Positions 17,911-28,742 of a stretch of DNA of 64,000 bases are shown piece by piece; the stretch's first letter is position 1; the number at the start of each line of letters is the position of its first letter. The position numbers and the translations under genes are program-made. Origin of the DNA: CAWAMR01 sp963783095 (lineage in GTDB: Bacteria; Planctomycetota; Planctomycetia; Gemmatales; Gemmataceae); assembly GCA_963783095.1 (NCBI GenBank), contig CAWAMR010000013.1, positions 372,001 through 436,000 on the forward strand, written 5' to 3'. The notes below the pieces were generated by a model. The model was not told the origin of the DNA, made no database searches, and saw nothing but the letters and a program-made list of their open reading frames with translations.

Positions 17911-18394
17911 TCTCCACTAGGCAATTCACGGCGGACTGCATTGCGCAGTCAAGAGGTAGGAGTTTCGACAGCATCCGATCAATCAGGCATTGAACCGGTT
18001 GAGGGTAGGGTGGGATGGGAAAGGGGTGAATCCAATCCCAATAAAAGGATTGTCGGATACCTAGGCTGTCAGGTCAATCGAAATCTATTCGGTTTCTCGA
18101 CTGAGCGGGAGCCTCAGCCCCTTACCTGAAAAACTTCGTGGTCCCGCACTGGCCATCCGATCGGATCGCCGACGCCGATCTACCTGCCCTGCGGCTGTAC
18201 TACATTCGACTCGGTTTCATGGCGTCGGGCTACATCAATCAAGTCGGGCAGGCACCCGCTACGCTCTTGCCGAAGAATTTCGCTGTCGCTTTGTGTCGCG
18301 TGTGCAAGCTTCTGGAACGACCACCCATTCTCAGCTACGACGGCAATCGATCGCGACAGCCCCCACCTGGGCAGACATTCCTGTCTGCCATTGT
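17911..18394. other. Intergenic region between DUF1501 and DUF1549/1553 genes
   Basis: I see no convincing gene on either strand. The stretch holds a short hairpin at 18370-18389 just behind the DUF1501 stop and several small C/G-rich runs. The two flanking genes are both leftward and of a class that is usually co-transcribed in planctomycetes. Confidence 0.5.
18370..18389. repeat. Short perfect hairpin GGCAGACA-TTCC-TGTCTGCC
   Basis: An 8-bp perfect stem with a 4-base loop lies five bases downstream of the DUF1501 stop codon (leftward). There is no T tract, so it is not a typical terminator. It may be one copy of a dispersed palindrome. Confidence 0.6.
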
Positions 18395-19798
18395 TCACGA
18401 CAAGATTTCTTTGACAACTTTGCCGTGAACGTCGGTTAGTCGAAAATCTCTGCCGCTGTAGCGATAGGTGAGCTTTTCGTGGTCCAACCCCAGCAGATGC
18501 AGGATCGTGGCATGCAGGTCGTGCATGTGAACTTTGTCTTCCACGGCCCGATGGCCGAACTCATCGGTCGAGCCGTGTGCGATTCCCGATTTGATTCCTG
18601 CACCGGCGAGCCAAACCGTGAAGCCGCCTGGATTATGATCGCGTCCTGTGCCGTTTTTCTCGGCATAGGGAGTTCGGCCAAACTCGCTGCCGAACCAGAC
18701 GATCGTATCCTCTAATAGCCCGCGCTGTTTCAGGTCGGCGAGTAAACCCGAGATGGGCCGGTCTACCGCCAGGGCATGATCGGCATGCTTGGGGAGATTG
18801 GAGTGTTGATCCCAGGCCGGGTTGGCCGAGTTGTCGCCATAGGTTACCTGAACATATCGGACGCCTGCTTCGCACAGGCGACGAGCCATCAAGCATTGTC
18901 GCCCGAAGTTATCGGTGGCCTTCGCGCCGATGCCGTAGAGTTTTTGAGTCGCGGCCGTTTCCTTGGAGAGATCGAGAATGTCGGGGGTGTTCTGCTGCAT
19001 CCTCCAGCCCAGTTCGTAGGACTGAACGATCGCCTCCAATTCCTGATCGCCCGGCGCGGTTTTCCTTTGTTCCGCATTCAGCGCCTGGAGCAAGTCGAGT
19101 TGTCGGCGCTGGGCGGCACGATCGAGTTGCGGGTTCTTCAGGTTGCGAATCGTCGCTTCGCCGGCCGACCCACCTGCTTTGCCCAAAGGCGTGCCCTGAT
19201 AAATGGCCGGAAGGAAGGCGTTGCCGTAATTGCGAGGCCCGCCGTTGCCGGACGACGGGGAAATCGACACAAAACCGGGCAAATTGGCGTTCTCGCTGCC
19301 TAAACCGTAGAGAAGCCAGGAACCCAGGGACGGGCGGATAAAGTTGGTTGACCCACAATGGAGAAAGAGAGTTGCGGGGCCGTGCGCAACTCCCTCGGTG
19401 TGCAAAGAATGGATGAAGCACAAATCGTCGACGTGGCGGCGAATCTCCGGAAACAGCGTGGATGCCCAGCGCCCGCACTGCCCTTGCTTTTCGAACTTCC
19501 AGAGCGGCCTCATGATGCGCTGAGATGACCGCGCATCCCGGTATTTGCCAGGATGCGTGCATCGTCGAAGCTCGTAGTCTTGGTGTCATCTTTTTCGAGA
19601 CGAGGCTTGTAGTCAAAGGAATCGACTTGACTGACGCCGCCTTGCATGAACAGGAAAATGACCCGCTTGGCGCGAGGTTTGAAGTGCGGTGTTGCCCCGG
19701 CAGCGCTGCTGGACAATCCCGCAAGTGCCAAATAGCCAAAGCCGCAGCCAGTTGATTTTAGGATCTGGCGGCGGCTCAAAGAGGGTCGAAGTATTCAA
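18395..19798 (-). CDS. DUF1501 protein with Tat-type leader (frameshifted)
   Basis: DUF1501 proteins are exported planctomycete proteins related to sulfatase/alkaline-phosphatase folds, usually paired with DUF1549/1553 genes. The N-terminal part carries a twin-arginine-like leader (SRRQILKSTGCGFGYLALAG), then KRVIFLFMQGGVSQVDSFD. After a frame change near 19520 the rest (to 18395) has HVDDLCFIHSLHTEGVAHGP, TVWFGSEFGRTPYAEKNGTGRDHNP-type motifs and the HDLHATILHLLGLDHEKLTY end. A second shift near 19780 would add the usual N-terminus LNTSTL. The domain is complete and about 465 residues in total. Confidence 0.8.
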
Positions 19799-19823
19799 GG
19801 TTGATCTCTGCTGTGGGCAATTC

Positions 19824-20174
19824 TCATGCGGTGGTTGGAGCAGTGCCTTTGCCCGACCGCATGATCAGCAACGACCAGATGAGCGGGACTACCGTCAGTA
19901 CGAACCCGACAAGGGTTGTCTTAAAGACCGCCCACCAGCCTCCCCCTTTTTCCAGAGAATCTCCTGTAACCGCGATCAAGAGCAGCCCGGAACAGGCGGC
20001 AACAATGGAAATGCCGAACGGTAACAGGGAGTAGATGAACGCCCGCCGAGCGACCTTGGGTGAACTCCCTGGCCGACTGGCCTTGAAACAGACAAAGAAC
20101 GCCAGGAAAGTGCTGAGAAAGATCGGACCTACGAAAATTGGACCAAGCGTGTTGATAGGCCAAAGAATGTTCAT
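19824..20174 (-). CDS. Small membrane protein
   Basis: ATG 20174 with AGGAGA upstream gives 116 residues and three membrane helices (FVGPIFLSTFLAFFVCF, FIYSLLPFGISIVAACSGLLLIAV, TLVGFVLTVVPLIWSLLIM). The loop between helices 1 and 2 is basic, and the one after helix 2 is Gly-rich. I do not recognise the family. It lies upstream of the DUF1501 gene in the same direction, only 25 bases away. Confidence 0.65.
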   Translation of the reverse strand: MNILWPINTLGPIFVGPIFLSTFLAFFVCFKASRPGSSPKVARRAFIYSLLPFGISIVAACSGLLLIAVTGDSLEKGGGWWAVFKTTLVGFVLTVVPLIWSLLIMRSGKGTAPTTA

Positions 20175-20354
20175 CGACAATCTCCTATTACCTTTGCCAT
20201 TGGGTTGGGATTGTTTTCCACCGATTTGTCTCCCACACAATTAACCTAACATGCTTTCTTCTTTCGATCAACCGTGTGTCGAACAATTCGTGCGTTTTCC
20301 ACTCGACGTGAGCCGTGGGTGTTTGGCGAGCGGCAAGAACAAATTCACCCGCTG

Positions 20355-20407
20355 CCGCTTACTACGTGCGCAGCTCACTCGGAGAGAGCCGCGCACGTAG
20401 TAAGCGG
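20355..20407. repeat. Palindrome P1, 17-bp perfect arms
   Basis: The arms CCGCTTACTACGTGCGC and GCGCACGTAGTAAGCGG are perfect inverted copies around a 19-base centre. The same unit recurs several times at 38961-39137, so it is a dispersed repeat. It lies in the space downstream of a leftward gene that stops at 20430. Confidence 0.85.
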
Positions 20408-20432
20408 TAATCTTTATAAGCGGTAATCTTTA
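20401..20432. repeat. Two tandem copies of TAAGCGGTAATCTTTA
   Basis: A perfect 16-base direct repeat (20401-20416 and 20417-20432) shares its first copy with the right arm of P1. Its end supplies the stop codon TAA (leftward) of the gene at 20430. Confidence 0.8.
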
Positions 20433-21326
20433 TTTCCCGCTTGCGATCCATTTCTTCCAGGCTTTTTCCAGCGCTTCGGGAGTGAATTCCGCCGCTTTCA
20501 TCGCGCTGTTGATGGTTGGATTGGGTACATCATCCGAAATGCGGAAACCAATGATGAGCTTGCCGAACTTCGCCGATTCCGGGCCAAACACCAAATAATC
20601 CATCAGACTCGCCGACAACAGCTTTCGATCCGGGGTCTCATCTTCACTCCAGGTATCCTTCAAACTGTACCATTTCCCGTCTTTGGCGGGTTTCTTGGTA
20701 GTTGCCAAGACAAGCCTGCGCATTTCGCTTCGATCCCTGGCGAACACGGTAGGCTCAAGACGCATCTGAATCGCTTTGCTGAATCCCAACGACATCCAGC
20801 GCGGTATCGCCGCAGGCCCGCCTTTGTTAACCAATAACGCCCCAGCAATTGCTGCGCCTGCTTCCCCCTCGATGTTTCCCTTGGTATCACCCAGTGCAAC
20901 CGTCACCGCGATGTAAGGGACTTCTGCCCGAGGTTCGCTGAATCGTTGCTCGTCTCTTTCGACGTTTCGCTCCAACCCGCGGAAGAAGGCGGTATATTTG
21001 GCCCTTTCCGGGAAGACATAAAGCGCGTATTTCCCGCGCGGCGTCGAGTCCCCCATCTGGAACTTCAGGGCCTTGTAGGTGAAGGCATAATACTTCTGGG
21101 CCATCGCCGCGATGGGTTTGAGTTTCTCTTCGGGAAGCAAGCCGGTGACAAATAAACCATCCGTCTCGATGATGGCCGGTTTCTCAACCTGCATTTTTTT
21201 GAGATTTTCCTGGACGATTTTCTTCTGTTTCGCGAGAAGATCGCTCTTGTCGTCGCCCCGCGTCGTCGAGGTTCCGACGAGCAGGAATACTCCCAAAAAC
21301 ATTCCAAGCCACCTGTGCAACCTCAT
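20430..21326 (-). CDS. Secreted hypothetical protein, peptidase-MA-like
   Basis: ATG 21326 has GGGGGA upstream and yields 298 residues with a signal peptide (MRLHRWLGMFLGVFLLVGTS). The frame stays open much further upstream, but that part is antisense to the next gene and is not used. The mature protein has KYALYVFPERAKYTAFFRGL and RWMSLGFSKAIQMRLEP. These resemble DUF1570 or peptidase-MA-like planctomycete proteins in which the HExxH zinc motif is lost. Function unknown. Confidence 0.65.
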   Translation of the reverse strand: MRLHRWLGMFLGVFLLVGTSTTRGDDKSDLLAKQKKIVQENLKKMQVEKPAIIETDGLFVTGLLPEEKLKPIAAMAQKYYAFTYKALKFQMGDSTPRGKYALYVFPERAKYTAFFRGLERNVERDEQRFSEPRAEVPYIAVTVALGDTKGNIEGEAGAAIAGALLVNKGGPAAIPRWMSLGFSKAIQMRLEPTVFARDRSEMRRLVLATTKKPAKDGKWYSLKDTWSEDETPDRKLLSASLMDYLVFGPESAKFGKLIIGFRISDDVPNPTINSAMKAAEFTPEALEKAWKKWIASGK

Positions 21327-21504
21327 GATCGGTTCCCCCATATTGTCAGCCTCAATGCGCTCATAACATATATATTGGCACGCGACAGAGATAAAAGCGA
21401 GTGTCTTTTCACTTGGCAAGAGCACTTCGAGACCCGATAGTATGGGGATGAGGAATTGTCGGGCGTGAACCGACCAGGCTCTTACCACCCACACGGATAC
21501 TAAC

Positions 21505-23945
21505 GATGGCCAATCTTGCGCCAGTCTATTCGTCGGACCCGTTCCTCGTGCTGCGTGCTGCTCCTTTGTGCCGCAATCTCTGCGGGCGCTGAACCGGCGA
21601 CCGAAAAAAAAGAACGCGGGAAGCCCAACCGGCTTGCCAAGGAAAGCAGCCCCTATCTCCTGCAGCACGCCCACAACCCGGTCGACTGGTATCCCTGGGG
21701 GCCGGAGGCGTTCGAGAAGGCCAAGAAAGAGAAAAAGCTCATTTTCCTGTCCATCGGCTACAGCTCCTGTCACTGGTGCCACGTCATGGAGAAGGAATCG
21801 TTCTCCAACGAGGAAGTGGCCGAGATCCTGAACAAGAACTTCGTTTGCATCAAGGTGGATCGCGAGGAACGGCCCGACGTCGATGACATCTACATGACCG
21901 CGCTTAGCGTCATCGGCGGGCGCGGCGGCTGGCCGCTGTCGATGTTCCTGACTGCCGGACGGCAAGCCGATCGTCGGCGGCACCTACTGGCCCCGCGAGG
22001 ATCGCGAGATCGAGGGCGAGAAGATCAACGGTTTCAAAACGATTCTGAAGACAGTCCTGGGAGTCCACAAGGAGAAGCCCAGGGAACTCGAAGAGCAGGC
22101 CGATGCCATCGCCGAAGAGACGGCGGAGCAACTGGCGCGGGCCACGCGAATCGTTCCGATCATCGAACTCGACCGCGCTCTGGCAAACGGCGGCGCCGAA
22201 GCGTTGCGCAAGGAAGTTCGATCCCGTCTACGGCGGCATCGGGAACAAGGCGCGGAAGTTCAACGGGACGAAGTTTCCGATGCCGATCAACATTCAACCT
22301 TTTCCTCGACCAGGCTCGTCGGGACAGGACAAGGAACTGTCGGCGCAGGTGTCGTTGACCCTCGACCAGATGGCGCAGAGGCGGCATCTACGATCAACTC
22401 GGCGGCGGCTTTCATCGTTACAGCACCGAGCGAACCTGGACCGTTCCGCACTTCGAGAAAATGCTTTACGACAACGCCCAACTGGTGGAACTGTATGCCC
22501 GCGCCTACCAGATCGACCCGCGACCCGAATATCGCCGAATCATCCGGGAAACACTGGGTTTCGTTCAGCGCGAATTAACTTCGCCCGAAGGCGGATTCTA
22601 TTCTGCGCTCGACGCCGACAGCAACGGCAAGGAAGGCGAATTCTATGTCTGGACAACCGCAGAAATCGAAACCATTCTCGCCGACAAGTCCGACATCGCC
22701 ATCTTTCGCGCAGCCTATGGATTGACCGGCAAGCCCAACTTCGAGGAAAAGTTCTACATCCTCAAGTTGCCTCGACTTCTCAAGGAGGTTGCCAAGGATC
22801 AGAAATTGTCGGAAGAGGAACTCGACAAGAAACTGGACGGGTTGCGGAAAAAACTGTTTGCTGTCCGGGCCAAGAGAATCCGGCCCTTCCTCGACACCAA
22901 GATCCTGACCGCATGGAATGGTCAAATGATTGCCGCGTACGCTCTGGCCGGACGGATCTTGAAAGAACCCGAATACATCAAGACGGCGGTAACGAGTGCG
23001 GATTTCCTGCTCAAAAAGCTGCAAACCGCCGATGGCAGGCTGCTCCGTTCCTACTTCACAAGTCCCGAGGGCAAGTCGGGAGCAAAGTTGAATGCCTATC
23101 TCGACGATTATGCTTTTCTGGTTCATGGCCTGCTGAATTTGTCGGATGCCGACAAGGATGCACGCTGGCAGAATGAAGCAAAGCGCCTGACCGATTTAAT
23201 GATCAAGTGGTACGGCGACGGAGATAAAGGCGGATTTTTTTTCACTTCATCCGATCACGAAAAACTCTTTGCCCGGCCCAAGGATGCGCACGACGGTGCG
23301 CAGCCTTCTGCCAATGGAGTCGCGGTTCAGAATCTGATCCGGCTTTCGGCGATGCTCAAAGACGAAAACTATCGCAAACGGGCCGAGCGCTCGATCAAGC
23401 AATTCGCTGCGGTGCTGCGTTCCAACCCCTCGGCCATGCCGGGGATGTGCTATAATTTGCATCTCTATCTGGATGCCTTTCCTGTGAAGGCTGCGGCAAA
23501 GGAGCCAAAGAAACTTCCTGCGGAAAAGAATCCGCTCAAATCCGAAGAAGTTGTCAAAGTCGATGCAACCATCGGGAAATCGACGGATGCCGGCAAACAG
23601 GCGTTGACCATAAAACTGAGTATCCTCGATTCCTGGCACCTTTATGCCAAGCCGGCCGGTACCGAAGAGCTTGCAAACGGCGAAACGACGATAACGATCC
23701 GGTCCAAAGGTAAGAAGGTTCCCGCGGAGATCGTCTATCCCAAAGGGAAATCGATCAAGGACAAGCTCGTTGCCAGTGGAGAGTATTTCGTTTATGAGGG
23801 TGAAATCGTCATTAAGGCAACTCTCAAACGCGAAAAAGGTGATGATGGACCTCTTGAGGTAAGCGTGGCGGTCCAGGCCTGCAGCGGCTACGGAGCGGAA
23901 GGCAAATGTTTGCAGCCTGGCACGATCAAGATGATGGTCAAGTAG
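21505..23945 (+). CDS. YyaL/SPATA20-type thioredoxin-domain protein fused to DsbD-alpha-like domain (frameshifted)
   Basis: The signal-peptide-bearing N-terminus is followed by the DUF255 thioredoxin-like domain: SSPYLLQHAHNPVDWYPWG, then YSSCHWCHVMEKESF with a CxxC site. From about 21950 to 22450 the frame changes at least three times. It then stays open as LYDNAQLVELYARAY and the (alpha/alpha)6 glycosidase-like barrel (AWNGQMIAAYALAGR) to about residue 370 of that part. The last ~120 residues (LKIDSWHLYAKPAG-like LSILDSWHLYAKPAG, then VQACSGYGAEGKCLQPG) match the N-terminal domain of DsbD, which carries electrons in the periplasm. Start is uncertain: ATG 21505 and TTG 21516 lie in different frames. 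Confidence 0.75.
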
Positions 23946-23967
23946 TTCGGAACTCTGAGAAAAACCC

Positions 23968-26184
23968 ATGAGTGGGCAAACACCCCGACCCCATGTTCAT
24001 GCGGATGGCGAGCGCTTCGCAGAGCAACTGCGACTCATCGCCGGTGCGCAAACGCGCGAGCAGCGCCACAAGGCGATCGATGCCCTGGCGCTCATGGTTC
24101 ATGATGCAGACGCAGTGGTTCCCGTTCTTACCCGGCTCGTGCAGGGAGACAAAAACGGACACCGGCTCGGTTTGGAAATTGCCGCCCGCCTACCGTTGCC
24201 GCTCGATCCGGAAACATTCCCGCTCTTGCAGCCTCTGCTGCCGGATGCGCGTTTTTCCTCGACGTTGCGGATGAACGTCGCGATTCAGATGCTCAAGTCG
24301 TTTTCTCCCAAAAATCAGGAGGCTGCTGCTTCGGTCTTCGAGTCGTTGATCCAGGGCTTGTCGTCGAACCGAGCGGTGGAACGACTTCGTACTCTCGAAG
24401 GTCGTGTCCCGGTTCACAGCGGACTGGTGCGCGTTCATCACGAACTTCGAACGGCAAGCGACCCTTGCCTGCCCACGCTGCGACGTCCGGCTCAGCCGAC
24501 CCGACCTGATCGTTCACCTCTGGCAAGAACATCGACTGATGTTGGACGGTGCGCGGGCGCGAGAACCCTGGAAAATGATCGAGGGATGGGTGGAGGAATA
24601 TGCCCGAACCGGGCGGCGGGAATTGTTGGAACGCAGTTCTGAATTAGGGGAGCAGCTCGATCCCCAAAATGGGTTGATCAAAGTCCATCGGATGTTACTT
24701 GCTGCGGGGCTGACGGATGAGGAGGCGCATCAGAATCTTCATTCTCAAGCCCGAGGCCGGCGCCTGCATCTGCCCCCATTGTTATGCGCTGGTACAGGAA
24801 CGTCCGGAATGGATCGCGCCGACACTGGATCTGGGCGCAGGACACATCACCGCCAAGGGCTATGAGGTGGAACTCACTGAAACTGCGATGTTCACCCGGT
24901 TATTCGTCGAATCTCCCGATGGCATCATTCACAACGGGGTTGAGCCGGGACGATCTCTGAGCCGGCGAGGGCGGGTCATCTTATTCATCGGTCCGCTCGT
25001 GCTGGCAGCACTCGCACTGGCCATTTTCCTTCCGGTGCGACTCTTTCCCCCGCTCACACCCGTCGCGGGATTGTTGCTCGCAGCGTTCCTGCTTTATCTT
25101 CGCTTGCGGATCGGCGGCGATCCCCGAGTGGACATTGCCCAGCGCGTCATCGATCATGCCTGGTATTTTCTCGGTCCAAAACTTCATCATCCGGAATTCT
25201 CCCGATCCGATGCGGAATTTCTCGCCAGTCTGGCTCGGACCAGCATGGGCGTTGGTTCCGCCCGGCTCCGGGAACCATCCCTGGAGCGGATCGCCAAGGT
25301 CACCCAGACGAAAATCCGATCCCGCAAACTTTCCCCGGAATATCTCACCGCGCTGCGTTGTCTGGAGATCGACGATGCGATGCGATCGGGGCACGACCCG
25401 CTGATGATTCTTGCGGATCAACTGGGAAGTTGTTTGGCCGGTGAATTACCGCTGGTTTACGGAGAACAGTTGCTCGATGCCTGGCCCACCGATGCACGCG
25501 ACCGCGCTCGACGCGCCCGGCTCCGCATTTTGTTGTGTGCCCGTGCATTTGAACTCGGTTTTGAGGGCGCGACCTGCAAGAGTTGGGCCAGATTTGCCCG
25601 CTCTTTGGTCAGGTGTACGCTTCGGACGACATCACCGGGCTGTATCGTCTGCGCTGGCTTTGGGAGATCAAGCCGACGCGCTCTGGCAGCGCTACGGTAC
25701 GGCCACGACTGCGTTCGATCTTGCTCGTTACCCGGCGCTTGGCAGCCAGTTTCTTGAAAATCGGCCTGATTTGCTGCTCTTCCAGCCGACCAGCGACATC
25801 GGCAGCGATGCCGATCCGAACACGCCAATCCTGATTTGCGAGGAAGGGATCGTCTATCGGAACATCGTCATCCGCGATCCGGAAATAGCGATGACGGTCA
25901 AGGAAAAGCCGGAGCACGTGGGTGAGGGGTTCGACCTCATCATCGGTAAACAGCGCATCAATTTTCTCGACGATCCGACCATGACCGCTAAACGTCTGCA
26001 AGTTTGGGTAAAGTTTCTCTTTCGAGATTTCCTTCCCGGTAGTGCCGCTGTCAAGGGCCGTCGTTCACCCGGAAAACTGAAAAACCTTCTCTGGCAAAAG
26101 ACGGTCCTTTGTCCGGAATGCGAACATCCTTTCCTGGCGTTGCGGGGCGAAGTTGGCATCATCACCGACACTTCGATGAAATGA
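23968..26184 (+). CDS. Large membrane protein with cysteine-pair motifs (three frameshifts)
   Basis: Four consecutive open frames make one gene: 23968-~24410, ~24410-24740, ~24740-25600 and ~25600-26184. Each shift is in the same direction. The product is about 738 residues. It has an N-terminal helical repeat-like part (ALALMVHDADAVVPVLTRLV), a CPRCDVRLSRPDLIVHLWQEH zinc motif with paired Cys and His, a CICPHCYALVQE pair, two membrane helices near the middle (VILFIGPLVLAALALAIFL, AGLLLAAFLLYLRL) and a final CPECEHPFLALRGEVG motif. I do not recognise it as a known family. Confidence 0.65.
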
Positions 26185-26210
26185 TCTTCGCATGGCTGAG
26201 GGCACGACAT

Positions 26211-26437
26211 GGTTTGCGCACGTTGCGTCGCTCAAGCGTCGCTACGCGATGCCGGAAGTTGACCTGGACTTATCCGGGCGTTAAAACACCCGGCTACCTT
26301 CAAACAGCCGCTACGCGGCGAACGGAACCGCGTAGCGGTTTGTCGAAGGTAGCCGGGTGTTTTAACGCCCGGAAATCGGACGCCAGCGTGTTATTGCGTC
26401 GCATAGCGCCGCTTGAGCCGCAATGTGCCAAACCGTG
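26211..26437. repeat. Nested palindromic element P2 (about 227 bp)
   Basis: The core has perfect 29-bp arms (26273-26301 and 26345-26373), with an inner 11-bp stem CCGCTACGCGG / CCGCGTAGCGG. Outer imperfect arms (about 26213-26256 and 26395-26436, sharing GCTCAAGCG and GCGCTA-like blocks) extend the symmetry almost to the flanking genes. The element fills the gap between the membrane protein gene and aroK. It could be a MITE or REP-type element, or a strong bidirectional transcription stop. Confidence 0.8.
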
Positions 26438-26463
26438 TCGCGTACCCGGATGGACAAGTAGTT

Positions 26464-27011
26464 ATGAAACCTCTCCTCTTTCTCATCGGCTATCGCGGCA
26501 GCGGCAAGACCTCGGCCGGCCAACGGGTGTCGGCCGGGCTGGGTTGGCAATTCCTGGATGCCGATGCAGTTCTCGAAGCAAAATTCGGCCAATCGATTCG
26601 TGAAATCTTTGCAGAGGAAGGTGAACTGGGCTTTCGCGCTAAAGAAGCCGAGGTTCTTCGAGAGTTGTCGGCCTTGCAGGATCACGTGATCGCAACCGGG
26701 GGAGGCATCATTCTTCGCGAGGAAAATCGCGCGATTCTGCGCACCCACGGCCGGGTCGTCTGGCTCAAGGCAGATGCGTTCACTCTTTGGCAGCGGATTC
26801 AAGGCGATCCCACCACATCCGCGCGCGGCCGGCGCTGCTCGCCGGCGGTCTTGCCGAGGTGGAACAACTGCTGGCAATGCGCGAGCCGCTCTACCGGTCC
26901 TGTGCCGATTTTGAAATCGACGTCGTTGGCCGGTCGCCTTCTGAAGTGGCCGATGCTATCTTAACTGTATGTCAATCCTCGATATCCCCATCGTCGAAAT
27001 CGTGTTTATAA
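26464..27011 (+). CDS. aroK: Shikimate kinase (one frameshift)
   Basis: The enzyme phosphorylates shikimate in chorismate synthesis. ATG 26464 gives PLLFLIGYRGSGKTSAG (Walker A), FLDADAVLE (substrate Asp), FRAKEAEVLREL and the ATGGGIILR motif. Near 26820 a run CCGCGCGCGGCC contains one CG too many. After it the family ending RPALLAGG, MREPLYRSCADFEIDVVG resumes in another frame to 27011. Length after joining is about 182 residues, normal for AroK. The end overlaps the next gene by 43 bases. Confidence 0.85.
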
Positions 27012-28126
27012 CCTTTGCCTTTATCTTCGGTTCCTGCGTCGGCAGCTTTCTGAACGTCGTCGTGGCTCGATTACCTCTGGAAAAGAGCCTGATTTGGCCT
27101 GGCTCTCGATGTGGCTCATGTTATCGGCCCATCCGGTTTTTCTTCGATAACCTGCCTATCGTGAGTTACCTTATTCTCCGCGGGCGCTGCCGGAAATGCG
27201 GAGCACGCTTCTCTTGCCGATACTTCTGGGTCGAATTATCGACCGGAGCAGCTTTCGCCGCTCTGTTTTATCTCGACATCTTCAAGAACTGGCAACAGCA
27301 CCCGTACATTGCTCAGGTGCAGGTAGATATTTTCCGTGGAACGGCTCCGCTGAAAACCTTGCTGAAAGCCTGGATGTTTTTTGCTTATCATGCAACGCTG
27401 ATGAGTTTTTTCATCGCCGCTGCCCTCTGCGATCTCGAGCGGAAGACAATCCCCATTTCCCTGACGGTCTTCGGGACGGTGGTTGGGCTGGTCCTGTCCA
27501 CGCTGTTTCCCTGGCCTTGGCCCAACGAAGTTCAAAGGGGCGTTCTCCCGGCAGATACGCCGTGGTATTTCGAGGAATTCATCGGCAAAATCCCACGCGG
27601 TATCTGCCCCTGGCCGGTTTGGGGACCGCTGCCAAACTGGTTGCCTCCGGGCAGTCCGCAACTTGGATTCTTGACCAGTCTGGCCGGCGCAGCAGCAGGA
27701 ACATTCATGATTCGCTTCATCAAATGGGTCTTTGAAACGGGATTGGAACGCGAAGTGCTTGGTCTTGGCGACGCGGACTTTATGATGATGGTCGGAGCGT
27801 TTACAGGCTGGCAAATCGTATTAATCGGTTTTTTTGCCGGTACATTCGTTGCGCTCTTGGGAGTGATCCTTCAAGCCCTGTTCCGTGTCCTTATTCCACG
27901 ACGCCCAACCGAGGAACAAGGCGATCGCGCCATCCCATTCGGACCTGGGCTGGCGATAGGCTCATTTTTGATTTTGATGGCATGGCCGGAGGTAGGTCCG
28001 CGGTTCCAGTTGTACTTGTTTGAACCGATCGTACTATTTGCCGGAGCAACTATCGTACTCGGCGGATTATTTGTCTCGAGCCTGCTCTTGCGGCAAAGAA
28101 CAGTCGAGGAAAAGAAGGCAGCGTGA
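26969..28126 (+). CDS. Prepilin peptidase (type IV leader peptidase)
   Basis: This 385-residue polytopic membrane protein belongs to aspartic peptidase family A24. The N-terminal FGSCVGSFLNVVVARLP and the paired zinc cysteines (CGSC, CRKCGARFSC) form the usual methyltransferase-like part. The catalytic aspartates are in AALCDLERKTIP and the GxGD motif LGLGDADFMMM. An insertion of about 60 residues between them (WPWPNEVQRGVLPAD, CPWPVWGPLPNWLPP) makes it longer than E. coli PppA/GspO. It cleaves and may methylate type IV pilin or pseudopilin precursors; those genes are not in the window. Confidence 0.9.
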   Translation: MSILDIPIVEIVFITFAFIFGSCVGSFLNVVVARLPLEKSLIWPGSRCGSCYRPIRFFFDNLPIVSYLILRGRCRKCGARFSCRYFWVELSTGAAFAALFYLDIFKNWQQHPYIAQVQVDIFRGTAPLKTLLKAWMFFAYHATLMSFFIAAALCDLERKTIPISLTVFGTVVGLVLSTLFPWPWPNEVQRGVLPADTPWYFEEFIGKIPRGICPWPVWGPLPNWLPPGSPQLGFLTSLAGAAAGTFMIRFIKWVFETGLEREVLGLGDADFMMMVGAFTGWQIVLIGFFAGTFVALLGVILQALFRVLIPRRPTEEQGDRAIPFGPGLAIGSFLILMAWPEVGPRFQLYLFEPIVLFAGATIVLGGLFVSSLLLRQRTVEEKKAA

Positions 28127-28127
28127 T

Positions 28128-28742
28128 ATGACCAGGATGCTCATCGTCGATTATGGTATGGCCAATCTGCGCAGCGTGCAAAAGGCCTTTGAGCGCGTGG
28201 GTACTTCTGCGGAAATCACCGGCGATCCTCAGAGGATCAAAGATGCGGACAAACTGATATTACCGGGAGTGGGTGCATTTCGCGATGCCATTGCCCGGCT
28301 GCGCGAAAGCGGCCTGGCGGAGCCGATCGTGGAACATATCGGGTCCGGGAAACCATTTCTGGGGATTTGTCTTGGCTTGCAGTTACTCTTTTCTCGCAGC
28401 CATGAAGATGGATTATATCCCGGGTTGGCAGTTTTCCCCGGCGATGTGATTCGCTTTCCGCAGGGGGTTGAAGGCTTGAAAGTGCCGCACATGGGCTGGA
28501 ATACTTTGCGCTTTTCGCAGTCATGTCCTCTCTTCAAGGGCTTGCGTCAAGGGGCCGCGGTCTATTTCGTGCATTCCTATTATGCGAATCCCATCGATCC
28601 TTCGCTGACGGCTGCGGAAGCAGATTATCCGACACCGTTTACCGCGGCAGTTTGGAAAGACAACGTCTTTGCGACCCAGTTTCATCCCGAAAAGAGTCAG
28701 GAAGTCGGGCGAGTCATCTTCGAGAACTTTGCGAAATTGTGA
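28128..28742 (+). CDS. hisH: Imidazole glycerol phosphate synthase, glutaminase subunit
   Basis: This is a 204-residue class I glutamine amidotransferase that supplies ammonia to HisF in histidine synthesis. The N-terminal LIVDYGMANLRSVQKAFE, the nucleophile motif GICLGLQLLF and the QFHPEKSQEVG His/Glu pair are all present. ATG 28128 is just after the stop of the prepilin peptidase gene (28124-28126), so the two may be co-transcribed. Lineage partners hisA and hisF are not nearby. Confidence 0.93.
   Translation: MTRMLIVDYGMANLRSVQKAFERVGTSAEITGDPQRIKDADKLILPGVGAFRDAIARLRESGLAEPIVEHIGSGKPFLGICLGLQLLFSRSHEDGLYPGLAVFPGDVIRFPQGVEGLKVPHMGWNTLRFSQSCPLFKGLRQGAAVYFVHSYYANPIDPSLTAAEADYPTPFTAAVWKDNVFATQFHPEKSQEVGRVIFENFAKL

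Noticed and set aside
20430..21983. A 517-residue leftward frame
   Set aside because: Only the part from 21326 down has a ribosome binding site and signal peptide. The upstream 219 residues lie opposite the thioredoxin-domain gene.
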